DNA from: JBGPBY01 sp041481485
Lineage (GTDB): Bacteria; Acidobacteriota; Terriglobia; 20CM-2-55-15
DNA length: 18,007 bases
Direction: 5' to 3'
NCBI GenBank assembly: GCA_041481485.1
Contig: JBGPBY010000093.1
Location: 1 to 18,007, forward strand
The position numbers and the translations under genes were made by a program. Below the pieces are notes generated by a model. It ran no database searches, was not told the DNA's origin, and saw only the letters and a program-made list of their open reading frames with translations. This document shows, in pieces, positions 1-6,795 of this stretch (the first letter of the stretch is position 1; every line of letters starts with the position of its first letter).

Positions 1-37
1 CACCGGCCTTCGGCCACCCTCTCCCGTCGGGAGAGGG
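1..37 (+). repeat. REP-like two-hairpin repeat, copy A (cut by window edge)
   Basis: Two adjacent hairpins. The first is GGCC-TTC-GGCC at 5-15. The second has 9-bp arms, CCCTCTCCC (17-25) and GGGAGAGGG (29-37), around a GTC loop. It is the same element as the copies at 5254-5302 and 5705-5753, in the same orientation as the latter, but its first stem is one base pair shorter. The left flank is missing, so its full length is unknown. It lies 29 nt beyond the stop of the glycosylase gene and could act as a 3' hairpin for that transcript, although no T-run follows. Confidence 0.8.
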
Positions 38-65
38 ATTTCTTGATCGCATTCCTTCACATCAA

Positions 66-668
66 CTAATCCAGACTTCGCCAGCAGTACCACGTTGCAA
101 TGCTGGCATATGGACGCCACGGTTCCGCGATGCGCCGGCAAGTGTCCCGGTCTGGGAGTTCCTCAAGTCCGTACAGCCTCTGAATTGCCATACGCACGCC
201 GAGATCGCTGTGCGGAAACACATCCAGCCGGCCCAGCGAGAAGATTAAAAACATCTGGGCTGTCCACTCTCCGATCCCCTTGACCGCAACCAGCGCGTCG
301 ATCACCGCTTCATCCGGAAGCCGCCCGATCCGTTGCAGCGCCAGACGGCCGTCGCCCACATGGCTTGCGAGATCCAGGATGTACGCCGCCTTCTGTCTCG
401 ACAGCCCCACCTTTCTTAAGTCGTCCATGCTGAGTTCGCGGATCGTCTCCGCCGACATCGGGTCGGCAACACTCCGCAGCCTTTCCCAGATGCTGCGCGC
501 CGCCTTGCCGGAAATCTGCTGCGAAACAATGGCGTGAACCAGTGCCTGGAATCGGTCGTGGCGCAGATTAAGCCGGAATGGGCCGGCCTTGCGAATCACT
601 TTCCCCAATATCGGGTCCGATTTTCGAAGATGCTTCACGCCGCGTTGAATATGAATGTCCCGAGCCAT
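66..668 (-). CDS. DNA-3-methyladenine glycosylase family protein (HhH-GPD)
   Basis: Predicted monofunctional base-excision repair glycosylase that removes alkylated purines from DNA in the cytoplasm. With the start chosen here it has 200 residues. The helix-hairpin-helix is at residues 126-140 (core VKGIGEWTAQMF). It is followed by VFPHSDLGVRMAI, whose Asp155 occupies the place of the catalytic Asp of AlkA. An N-terminal block containing HAIVSQQISGKAA is typical of the AlkA/Mag1 family. The protein lacks the extra N-terminal domain of the longer E. coli AlkA, so it is nearer the short Mag1-like type. The frame stays open upstream to 806, but that extension is basic, unlike the family, and runs into the divergent transporter gene; ATG at 668 (MARDIHIQ) gives the expected N-terminus. 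No clear ribosome binding site is visible. It is divergent from the exporter, with 34 nt between the starts. Confidence 0.88.
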   Translation of the reverse strand: MARDIHIQRGVKHLRKSDPILGKVIRKAGPFRLNLRHDRFQALVHAIVSQQISGKAARSIWERLRSVADPMSAETIRELSMDDLRKVGLSRQKAAYILDLASHVGDGRLALQRIGRLPDEAVIDALVAVKGIGEWTAQMFLIFSLGRLDVFPHSDLGVRMAIQRLYGLEELPDRDTCRRIAEPWRPYASIATWYCWRSLD

Positions 669-702
669 AATTGCCAGGAAGTATAATTTCACAAGGAGGC
701 GG

Positions 703-1944
703 ATGGAACCAGACAGCTTAGGCGAATCGAGTCGGGCGCGGGATGAATTCCGGCGCCTCGCCATTCTCATTGCCGTCGCGACGCTCGATCTTACTGGCGC
801 CGCCATGATCTTCCCGCTGATGCCGCTTTATGCGAAGGGGATGCACATCTCCCCGTTTTACATCGGAATCATTTTGGCGTCCTTCTATGTCGCTCAGCTG
901 GTTTCGGCGCCCTTGTGGGGACGCATTTCCGACAAATACGGACGCCGCCCGGTATTGCTCGTGGGGCTGGCCGGACTTGGCGCCGGCTATTTGATTTTCG
1001 GATTTGCGCACTCGCTGTGGATGCTCATCGCGTCTCGAGTGATTCAGGGCGCGGGCGGCGGCACGACCGGCGTGACACAGGCGTATGTCGCAGACACCGT
1101 ACATCCCAGTTCGCGCACCCGATCGCTCGGCTGGCTGTCCGCCGGCACGAATATCGGTACCATGATGGGGCCTGTGCTTGGCTCCTGGGCCGCCCAATAT
1201 GGACAGCTGGCGCCAGGAGCACTGGCCGCAACGTTGTGCGTCGTGAATCTTGTGTTTGCTTTTTTCTGGCTGCCCGAGTCTCTCAAACCCGGCCAGACTC
1301 GCCAGCGAAAGCCGGTGTGGCGCGGCGTATGGCACGTCATCCGTCATCCCGGTGGGGATGCACAGCGGTTGACCATCATTTACGCTGTGGGAATGTTCGG
1401 ACAGACCTGCATGTCGGCAGTGCTGGCGCTGTTTCTTTCCGAAAGATTCGGAATCACGGTGCTCACCATCGGTTCGATTTTCTTCTATCAGAATGTCTTC
1501 AGCGTGCTGATGCGTTCCGCGCTGCTGGGTCCCATCGTCGATCGAATCAAGGAACTGTGGTCGATGAGGATCGGAGCACTCTTTCTCATCGTCGGACTCG
1601 CCGGCTACCCGCTGGCGCCGAATTTATGGTTTCTGGCGCTGGTGATTCCGCTGATTCCGATCGGAACAGCCCTGTTATTTCCTGCGACCACAGCCTCGCT
1701 GTCCAAGGCGACGGACGCGGCGGAATACGGCACGGCCCTTGGCGTCGCCCAGACCTTTGCCGGAGTCTCGCGCCTGATTGCCCCTTTGATTTCTACTGCT
1801 TTGTTCGGATCCATCAGTCCAAACCTGCCATTCCTGGTAGCTGCGGAAGTCGCGCTTCTGGGTTTCCTACTGACGTACCAGATTCAGAGCCCTCGCCTGA
1901 AGGCCGCGCCAGCCGCCATTATGGTAGACTTTCCTTCGAGGTGA
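703..1944 (+). CDS. MFS transporter, drug:H+ antiporter (TetA/DHA1-like)
   Basis: Inner-membrane secondary transporter of 413 residues, matching a 12-helix major facilitator protein. The first helix covers about residues 18-40. Motif A, GRISDKYGRRP, is at residues 73-83 in the loop after helix 2. RVIQGAGGGTTGVTQAYVAD follows in helix 4, as in motif B. GTMMGPVLGSWA in helix 5 resembles antiporter motif C (GPxxGG-like). These features point to proton-coupled export of small molecules or drugs; the substrate cannot be read from sequence. I chose ATG 703 because AAGGAGG lies at 693-699, though the 3-nt spacer is short, and because the frame upstream is basic and overlaps the divergent gene. The aminotransferase begins 4 nt after the stop, so the two are probably cotranscribed. 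That pairing does not by itself make this an amino-acid exporter. Confidence 0.88.
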   Translation: MEPDSLGESSRARDEFRRLAILIAVATLDLTGAAMIFPLMPLYAKGMHISPFYIGIILASFYVAQLVSAPLWGRISDKYGRRPVLLVGLAGLGAGYLIFGFAHSLWMLIASRVIQGAGGGTTGVTQAYVADTVHPSSRTRSLGWLSAGTNIGTMMGPVLGSWAAQYGQLAPGALAATLCVVNLVFAFFWLPESLKPGQTRQRKPVWRGVWHVIRHPGGDAQRLTIIYAVGMFGQTCMSAVLALFLSERFGITVLTIGSIFFYQNVFSVLMRSALLGPIVDRIKELWSMRIGALFLIVGLAGYPLAPNLWFLALVIPLIPIGTALLFPATTASLSKATDAAEYGTALGVAQTFAGVSRLIAPLISTALFGSISPNLPFLVAAEVALLGFLLTYQIQSPRLKAAPAAIMVDFPSR

Positions 1945-1948
1945 TCAG

Positions 1949-2926
1949 GTGACCCAGGTGAAACCGAAATTCGCATTCTTTGGCGGCAGCATCATTCCAT
2001 ATGGCGAAGCGAAGGTCGGTATCCTTACTCACGCGCTCAATTACGGAACCGCCGTGTTTGGCGGACTTCGAGCCTACTGGAATGAAGACGAGAAGCAGCT
2101 CTTTATATTCCGTCCTGTGGATCATTTCAAACGATTTCTGCAGTCGGCGCAGCTGCTCTGCATGGAGCTTCCTTACAGCGCCGAAGACCTTACCCGGCAC
2201 CTGACCGAGTTGATGCGAAAAGAAGGCCATCGCGCGGATTGCTACATTCGGCCACTCGCATTCTTTGACGACGAAATCATCGGTGTGCGCCTCCATGACG
2301 TTCATCCGCAGGTCTCAATCGTGGCCATACCGTTCGGCCGCTACGGCACCAACGAAGACGGCATGCACGTCACCATCTCGTCCTGGCGGCGCGTTGACGA
2401 CAACATCATCCCCGCGCGCGGCAAGATCGCCGGCGCCTATGTTAACTCCGCGTTTGCCAAAACGGATGCGAATCGGGCGGGCTTCGACGAAGTAATCGTG
2501 CTCAATCAGGACGGGCATGTGTCGGAAGGATCTGCGGCAAACATCTTTCTTTATCGCAATGGCGAGTGGGCGACTCCGCCGATCACGGACAACGTGCTGG
2601 AAGGAATTACCCGCCGATCGTTGATGCAGTTGATGCGCGACGAGCTGAACTGGACGGTCGTGGAGCGTCAGATCGATCGCACCGAGGTGTATCTGGCCGA
2701 CGAGATGTTTTTTTCGGGTACCGGAGTCCAGATCAGTGCTATCACCCGCGTGGATTACCGCAAAGTCGGAACCGGCAATATCGGCCCATGCACGACCACG
2801 CTGCGCAATATGTATTCCGAAGTCGTGCACGCCCGGGTTCCGAAGTACCGCCAGTGGTGTCATCCGGTTTTTTCGGTAACCCCGGATTCCGCTTCAGACC
2901 GGTCTGCCGCTCTCAGCGTGAAGTGA
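1949..2926 (+). CDS. ilvE: Branched-chain amino acid aminotransferase (PLP class IV)
   Basis: Cytoplasmic PLP enzyme that interconverts Leu, Ile and Val with their 2-keto acids using glutamate/2-oxoglutarate. It has 325 residues, slightly longer than the usual 300-310. Visible landmarks: YGTAVFGGLRAY (32-43); the PLP-binding lysine Lys159 in PARGKIAGAYVNSAFAK; the fold-type IV segment DEVIVLNQDGHVSEGSAANIF (begins 180) with Glu193; and the phosphate-binding GTGVQISAI (257-265). The start is GTG at 1949 with GAGG at 1938-1941, a 7-nt spacer; the next in-frame ATG is residue 72, inside the fold. The last 20 or so residues (after RQWCHP) look unlike the family, and the last 33 nt overlap the convergent BrkB gene, so this tail may be a late extension. 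A D-amino-acid or aminodeoxychorismate enzyme of the same fold is less likely given the Lys/Glu context. Confidence 0.92.
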   Translation: MTQVKPKFAFFGGSIIPYGEAKVGILTHALNYGTAVFGGLRAYWNEDEKQLFIFRPVDHFKRFLQSAQLLCMELPYSAEDLTRHLTELMRKEGHRADCYIRPLAFFDDEIIGVRLHDVHPQVSIVAIPFGRYGTNEDGMHVTISSWRRVDDNIIPARGKIAGAYVNSAFAKTDANRAGFDEVIVLNQDGHVSEGSAANIFLYRNGEWATPPITDNVLEGITRRSLMQLMRDELNWTVVERQIDRTEVYLADEMFFSGTGVQISAITRVDYRKVGTGNIGPCTTTLRNMYSEVVHARVPKYRQWCHPVFSVTPDSASDRSAALSVK

Positions 2927-3847
2927 CCGCCATTCATTAATAGCCGGTTGAAAGAGGTTCAGCGACAGGAGCTCGCGATGTGCGAGCTCCGCGCCCAGAA
3001 TCATGATCATCGCCGAGATGTAACTCCAGAGAATTAGTACGACCGCGGAAGTGAAGTACGAACCGTAAATTTCACCGAGGTCCAGCTTCCTTAAACTCCA
3101 CAGATAGGCATATCGTCCCAATTCCCAGACCACGCCCGTGAAAATCGATGCGCGGATCAGCGTCTCGAATCGCATGCGGATGTTGGGCAGCATGTAAAAG
3201 ACGACGAAGAACAGTGCCACGGATAGCACGAAGCCCACGAGATTCAGCGACAGACGTTCCAATGCTCCGGCAACGAGTGTGAGCTGAACCCGCTCGATCG
3301 TGTTCCGAATCAGCCAAAGGACAAAACCCCCAATGAGGAACGCAACGATCGAGAATGTGCTGCTGATCAGCACGACGCCAAATGAGACAGCCTGATTCTT
3401 GATGAAGCTCAGGTTATCCTTCGCGCCCCAGATCCGGTTGAGGGTGACTTCGATGGGGATGAAGACCCCCATGGCGCTGACGATCAGAATCAATGCGGAA
3501 ATAATGTGAATTCGGGCGGAGCCATGAAGCGCAATGTCCCTGGCGATATCCCCGGGATCGCCGTGTCCCCCGCTGAGGTAGGGAAGATACATCGCCATCA
3601 GGTTCGTGACCCAGTCTGTGCCTTCCGTCAGATTCAGCGGAGACTCCACCGCATGCACCACGCTGATCAAGAGTATGACGAACGGAAAGAACGAAATTAC
3701 CGCGCAGGTGGAGATGGCGGAGGCCATGGTGTAGACGTCGCTGGAGATCAAATTCTTCAGGACCGGAACCCATCGCCGAAAGTATTCACGGAATGCTTTA
3801 CGGGTCGGCGGGAAGAGAAGGAATTGAAAGAATGAACGCAATTTCAC
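2894..3847 (-). CDS. YihY/virulence factor BrkB family membrane protein
   Basis: Integral inner-membrane protein of 317 residues, usual length for the BrkB family. Six hydrophobic segments can be read at about residues 43-65, 113-134, 154-180, 203-220, 232-250 and 263-286. Family hallmarks are FYMLPNIRMRFETLIRA (217-233), WELGRYAYLWS and the last helix YGSYFTSAVVLILWSYISA..ILGAEL. The family was once wrongly annotated as ribonuclease BN; its molecular role is unsettled. The start is GTG at 3847. It has no evident ribosome binding site, but the next internal Met (residue 41) falls in helix 1. It lies 43 nt downstream of the secreted hypothetical gene on the same strand and may be cotranscribed with it. 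Its 3' end overlaps ilvE tail-to-tail. Confidence 0.9.
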   Translation of the reverse strand: MKLRSFFQFLLFPPTRKAFREYFRRWVPVLKNLISSDVYTMASAISTCAVISFFPFVILLISVVHAVESPLNLTEGTDWVTNLMAMYLPYLSGGHGDPGDIARDIALHGSARIHIISALILIVSAMGVFIPIEVTLNRIWGAKDNLSFIKNQAVSFGVVLISSTFSIVAFLIGGFVLWLIRNTIERVQLTLVAGALERLSLNLVGFVLSVALFFVVFYMLPNIRMRFETLIRASIFTGVVWELGRYAYLWSLRKLDLGEIYGSYFTSAVVLILWSYISAMIMILGAELAHRELLSLNLFQPAINEWRSLHAESGRPV

Positions 3848-3890
3848 CTGGGAATTATGCGGAAGTGTCGTGCGGGATTCACGCGCCCAA

Positions 3891-5216
3891 TTAATTTCTG
3901 TTTATTTCGGAATTGGCCGCGCGAACTTCCAGCTTGAGATGTCCTCCGACCACGGCGGACCATCGATCATATCCAATAGCATCTGCCGTATCGGTACGCG
4001 GAAAGAAACACTGCAATGATCCCAGTCGCGCACCGGTATGGGTCTTCATGCTGAACGTGACAGACGACGTCGATTGCGCCGCGCCTTTGTCGTTGCCTTC
4101 GACAGAGAATGAAACATCGCTATCCGGTTCGGCGGACAACAACCGAGGCAACATCGTCGATGCTCCGGGATTCCACACGCAATAATCTGCCCCTTCCGCA
4201 GTTCTGGCGGCCTGAAGGCTTGCCAGACTCTGGCCAGACACCACGGTTGGAGAATTGATGCGGTTCATCCAGGAATCCGGATTGAATCGAATCCGGAATT
4301 CGGAATTGGCGAGTCCCACGAGCGGGGATTTGTAGGTTGGATTCTGCCAGCCCGGGATTCCGTCAGCCACGGGTTGCGGCACAGCAGCCGGCGGCGGTTC
4401 CGGCACGGTAACATTGGAATCACCAAATGTCATCGTTACCGTCGATCGCGCTTCGGATCCATCCGAGAGAATAAAGTATGCGTTCGAACCATACGCCGGC
4501 GTCGACCGCGATTGATTGCGCGAGGAGTATGCCCCGCGTTCCATCGTCGACGTGCGGCAGATCAAAAATCGATATGTGATGTCGCGGGAAGCCGCGGATT
4601 TGCAATCCCACGTGTTGACCACATTGGTGGCATACGTGTCTCCGAAACGTTTCGGCTTAAGGCTGTAGATCCCTTCCGGCCCCTGCTGACTGATCAAATA
4701 CAAGTACGGCAAACCGAAGGTATAAGCTCCCGAACGGGTATCATATGTAATTGTCACCGGAGCGTTGACATTGACGTCAACCTGATCGAGTTTTGTCTTG
4801 CCGGCGAAATACGCTTCCTCGCTTTCCGACACCGGGAATTTTGTGATGAGCTGAATGGGGTCGTGTTCGCCGCGGCAGGATCCTCGGAAGATATACACCG
4901 AGAGGTCCGACCGCACCTCGTCGAGACTCTCGCGATACCAGTCTCCCAATGAGCGCTTTTCGTTGAAGAATGCGACCTCGCGCCATTCTCCCTTGCCGGT
5001 AACAAGTTCAGAACAACGAATCGGCTCGGCAAGCTGAAATACTCGATTCAAATCGTCATCGCGGAACTTTCCGAAAATGCTGCGGAGTTGAGAGAAGAAT
5101 TTCGTTCCGAAATCGCCGCCATCATCGGGCGGCGGAATCTGACGTTCCCGCTGCGCGGACAGCGTGGCTATTGACGTCACTAAGAGGACGATGCCGCAAA
5201 GCAGAATTCTTCGCAT
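3891..5216 (-). CDS. Secreted hypothetical protein with six cysteines
   Basis: I do not recognise this protein. It has 441 residues from ATG 5216. The N-terminus MRRILLCGIVLLVTSIATLSAQ reads as a Sec signal peptide with cleavage near residue 20-22, so the mature protein is exported. The mature part has Cys 68, 114, 205, 220, 346 and 403, enough for three disulfides, and a proline-rich linker (about 272-283) that divides it into two probable beta-rich halves. No catalytic motif, lipobox or membrane anchor is visible. The frame stays open to 5351, but that extension translates repeat copy B (PLPLGEG) and is not real coding sequence. The true start is marked by the signal peptide. The gene diverges from the DUF559 pseudogene, with copy B in the 88-nt gap. 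Confidence 0.75.
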   Translation of the reverse strand: MRRILLCGIVLLVTSIATLSAQRERQIPPPDDGGDFGTKFFSQLRSIFGKFRDDDLNRVFQLAEPIRCSELVTGKGEWREVAFFNEKRSLGDWYRESLDEVRSDLSVYIFRGSCRGEHDPIQLITKFPVSESEEAYFAGKTKLDQVDVNVNAPVTITYDTRSGAYTFGLPYLYLISQQGPEGIYSLKPKRFGDTYATNVVNTWDCKSAASRDITYRFLICRTSTMERGAYSSRNQSRSTPAYGSNAYFILSDGSEARSTVTMTFGDSNVTVPEPPPAAVPQPVADGIPGWQNPTYKSPLVGLANSEFRIRFNPDSWMNRINSPTVVSGQSLASLQAARTAEGADYCVWNPGASTMLPRLLSAEPDSDVSFSVEGNDKGAAQSTSSVTFSMKTHTGARLGSLQCFFPRTDTADAIGYDRWSAVVGGHLKLEVRAANSEINRN

Positions 5217-5253
5217 AACCCAGTCTACTCCGGAACATCCCTTGCGGGTAGTT

Positions 5254-5302
5254 CCCTCTCCCAACGGGAGAGGGTGGCGCGAAGCGCCGGGTGAGGGGTA
5301 CC
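5254..5302 (-). repeat. REP-like two-hairpin repeat, copy B (inverted)
   Basis: 49-bp element that is the inverted counterpart of the copy at 5705-5753. On the plus strand: CCCTCTCCC-AAC-GGGAGAGGG (5254-5274), a T, GGCGC-GAA-GCGCC (5276-5288), then GGGTGAGGGGTACC (5289-5302). Compared with the other copy, the short stem differs at exactly two positions that pair with each other, while both 9-bp arms are identical. Its inner end GGTGAGGGG supplies a purine-rich ribosome-binding-like sequence 6 nt before the ATG at 5305. Confidence 0.9.
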
Positions 5303-5304
5303 AC

Positions 5305-5680
5305 ATGAAATCATATTTAAGTTCCGCAGATCTAAAAGCATTAGCTCGCAAAATGCGTCACGAAGACACGAAAGCGGAAAAAAGCCTGGAACCTTCTCCG
5401 TGATCGCAGGATTCTTGGACTGAAATTTCGCCGCCAGGTTGCAATTGATCGCTACATTGTCGACTTTTATTGCGAGAAATTCGCGTTAATTGTGGAATTG
5501 GATGGGCCCTCGCATGATTTACCGGAGCAGGTCGTAAAGGATCGGGAGCGTGAAGAACGGCTAAAGGAACTCGGGTATCGGATTCTTCACATCACAAACG
5601 AGACTCTATTTAACCATCCGGATGCGTTGTATGAGTCCATTGCTTCGATAGTGAATCCCCTATTTCCCCCAAGGCAGTAA
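5305..5680 (+). pseudogene. DUF559 (Vsr-like) endonuclease gene, frameshifted
   Basis: Remnant of a small PD-(D/E)XK nuclease of the DUF559/Vsr-like superfamily, about 125 residues if intact. The first frame from ATG 5305 gives MKSYLSSADLKALARKMRHEDTKAEKSL and then stops at 5401-5403. From 5387 the next frame gives WNLLRDRRILGLKFRRQ..IDRYIVDFYC..FALIVELDGPSHD..., the family core, through to the stop at 5680. Families of this type normally read AEKxLWxxLR across this point; restoring two bases (CTG-TGG) near 5387 gives EKSLWNLLRD, so a 2-bp deletion is the simplest reading. A single A insertion in the A6 run at 5378-5383 is possible but loses the Leu. Putative catalytic residues (VDFYC, VELDGPSH) remain, so the lesion may be recent, programmed, or a sequencing error. 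The gene sits between inverted repeat copies. Confidence 0.85.
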
Positions 5681-5704
5681 GTTAGTTGGTGAAAATTCAC
5701 TTGC

Positions 5705-5753
5705 GGTACCCCTCACCCGCCGCTTCGCGGCACCCTCTCCCGTTGGGAGAGGG
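5705..5753 (+). repeat. REP-like two-hairpin repeat, copy C
   Basis: 49-bp element: GGTACCCCTCACCC (5705-5718), GCCGC-TTC-GCGGC hairpin (5719-5731), an A, then the CCCTCTCCC-GTT-GGGAGAGGG hairpin (5733-5753). It is inverted relative to copy B and identical to it except for one swapped base pair in the short stem. It lies 24 nt after the DUF559 stop and 88 nt before the cytochrome gene. No target-site duplication is seen outside copies B and C (flanks TAGTT and ATTCG). Confidence 0.9.
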
Positions 5754-5776
5754 ATTCGACTGACACGTCCCCCTGT

Positions 5777-5806
5777 TTGCATCCGCAGTCCCAACAGCAC
5801 TATCAT
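5777..5806 (+). promoter_or_regulatory. Possible sigma70-type promoter of the cytochrome/quinoprotein operon
   Basis: TTGCAT (5777-5782) and TATCAT (5801-5806) are separated by 18 nt, which would place transcription start near 5813 and a leader of about 29 nt before ATG 5842. This is a match by eye to the housekeeping consensus only, in the short stretch between repeat copy C and the gene. Confidence 0.35.
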
Positions 5807-5841
5807 TCCGCGTCTCGACATCTGTTTGAGGTGAATTCTTG

Positions 5842-6795
5842 ATGCGACTGCGACTTCAGATTGCCGCCGGAGTATTAATTTCCCTTTCCTGCATATCCGT
5901 TGCCCGCGCCATCCAACGTGGCGCTCCACCCCTCCCGGCTGCAGGCGGCGCCCCGGCTCAGGCTGGAGGACGCGGGAATCGGGGAGCCGCCGCCACCCCC
6001 GGCGCTGGCAATCCCCAGGCCACATTTCCTGCCGGGCAGCGGCCTGCCGGCGATCCTGCGTTGATTTCCCGCGGCAACGCACTTTATGGCGTCAATTGCC
6101 GGCTCTGTCATGGCGCCGATCTGCGTGGAGGCGATCAAGGCGGTCCAAACCTGCTCCGTTCGGCAGTGGTCTTTGACGATCAGAACGGAGAACTTATTGG
6201 TCCGGTGGTGTTGAACGGACGCAACAACGAAGGCCTGCCACCCATGCCGAAATTCACGCTTCCAGCGGACGACGTTCGCGCCATTGCCGAATACATCCAC
6301 AGCGTGATGAGCACGCTGCAGAACCAGGGTGGACCACCGCGAGGAACCCCGGTGCAACTGGATATCGTGGTTGGCAACGCGGCAGCGGGTCAGGCCTACT
6401 TCGCGAAAAACTGTGCCACGTGTCATTCGGTAACCGGCGACCTGCAGGGAATCGGTTCGCGTGCCGCAACGCCCATGGCCCTGCAGAACGGCTGGCTTGG
6501 CGGCAATGTTGGGGGTGGAGGACGTGGAGGCGGCCGCGGCGGGGCGGGAGGAAATGGAGTGACGGTAACGGTGACTCCACAGTCTGGCCCGAAGGTCGAA
6601 GGTGCGCTCAGTCGTATCGATGACTTCATGGTTGTCGTGAACATGGCGGACGGCACGTCCCGTTCGATTCGCCGCGATGGCGACGTGCCGAAGATCGAGA
6701 TCCACGACCCGCGTGATGCGCACAAAAAGTTATTGATCACGTATACCGACAAAGACATTCATGACGTAACCGCGTATCTGGTGACTTTGAAATGA
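5842..6795 (+). CDS. Secreted dihaem cytochrome c with inserted C-terminal domain
   Basis: Periplasmic electron carrier of 317 residues, probably the acceptor for the quinoprotein encoded next. Signal peptide: MRLRLQIAAGVLISLSCISVARA. An Ala/Gly/Pro-rich linker follows (about 28-70). Haem site one is CRLCH (86-90), with Met136 in PPMPKF a likely sixth ligand. Haem site two is CATCH (191-195). The second cytochrome domain is interrupted by a glycine-rich run (220-239) and a segment of alternating beta character (VEGALSRIDDFMVVV...RSIRRDGDVPKIEI), before the closing helix YTDKDIHDVTAYLVTLK. A TTG immediately before the ATG could also start the frame; ATG 5842 is preferred, with GAGG at 5828-5831. 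The stop overlaps the next start as ATGA. Confidence 0.9.
   Translation: MRLRLQIAAGVLISLSCISVARAIQRGAPPLPAAGGAPAQAGGRGNRGAAATPGAGNPQATFPAGQRPAGDPALISRGNALYGVNCRLCHGADLRGGDQGGPNLLRSAVVFDDQNGELIGPVVLNGRNNEGLPPMPKFTLPADDVRAIAEYIHSVMSTLQNQGGPPRGTPVQLDIVVGNAAAGQAYFAKNCATCHSVTGDLQGIGSRAATPMALQNGWLGGNVGGGGRGGGRGGAGGNGVTVTVTPQSGPKVEGALSRIDDFMVVVNMADGTSRSIRRDGDVPKIEIHDPRDAHKKLLITYTDKDIHDVTAYLVTLK

Noticed and set aside
682..687. TATAAT before the MFS gene as a -10 element
   Set aside because: Transcription would begin around 694, within the ribosome binding site, and no -35 element is seen at the right distance.
718..1347. 209-codon minus-strand frame within the MFS gene
   Set aside because: Antisense shadow with no domain or signal; the sense frame is a clear transporter.
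2315..2863. 182-codon minus-strand frame within ilvE
   Set aside because: Antisense shadow of a well-conserved enzyme gene; it has no family features.
5164..5403. 79-codon frame that reads through repeat copy B into the DUF559 gene
   Set aside because: The upstream part translates the hairpin repeat and overlaps the divergent gene's signal peptide region; ATG 5305 with the repeat-end ribosome binding site is the better start.
5248..5758. Target-site duplication around the repeat-nuclease unit
   Set aside because: The flanks outside copies B and C (TAGTT and ATTCG) do not match, so insertion by a duplicating transposase is not supported.
5875..6723. 282-codon minus-strand frame within the cytochrome gene
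   Set aside because: Shadow of the sense cytochrome frame; its composition follows the complementary codons and it has no recognisable domain.
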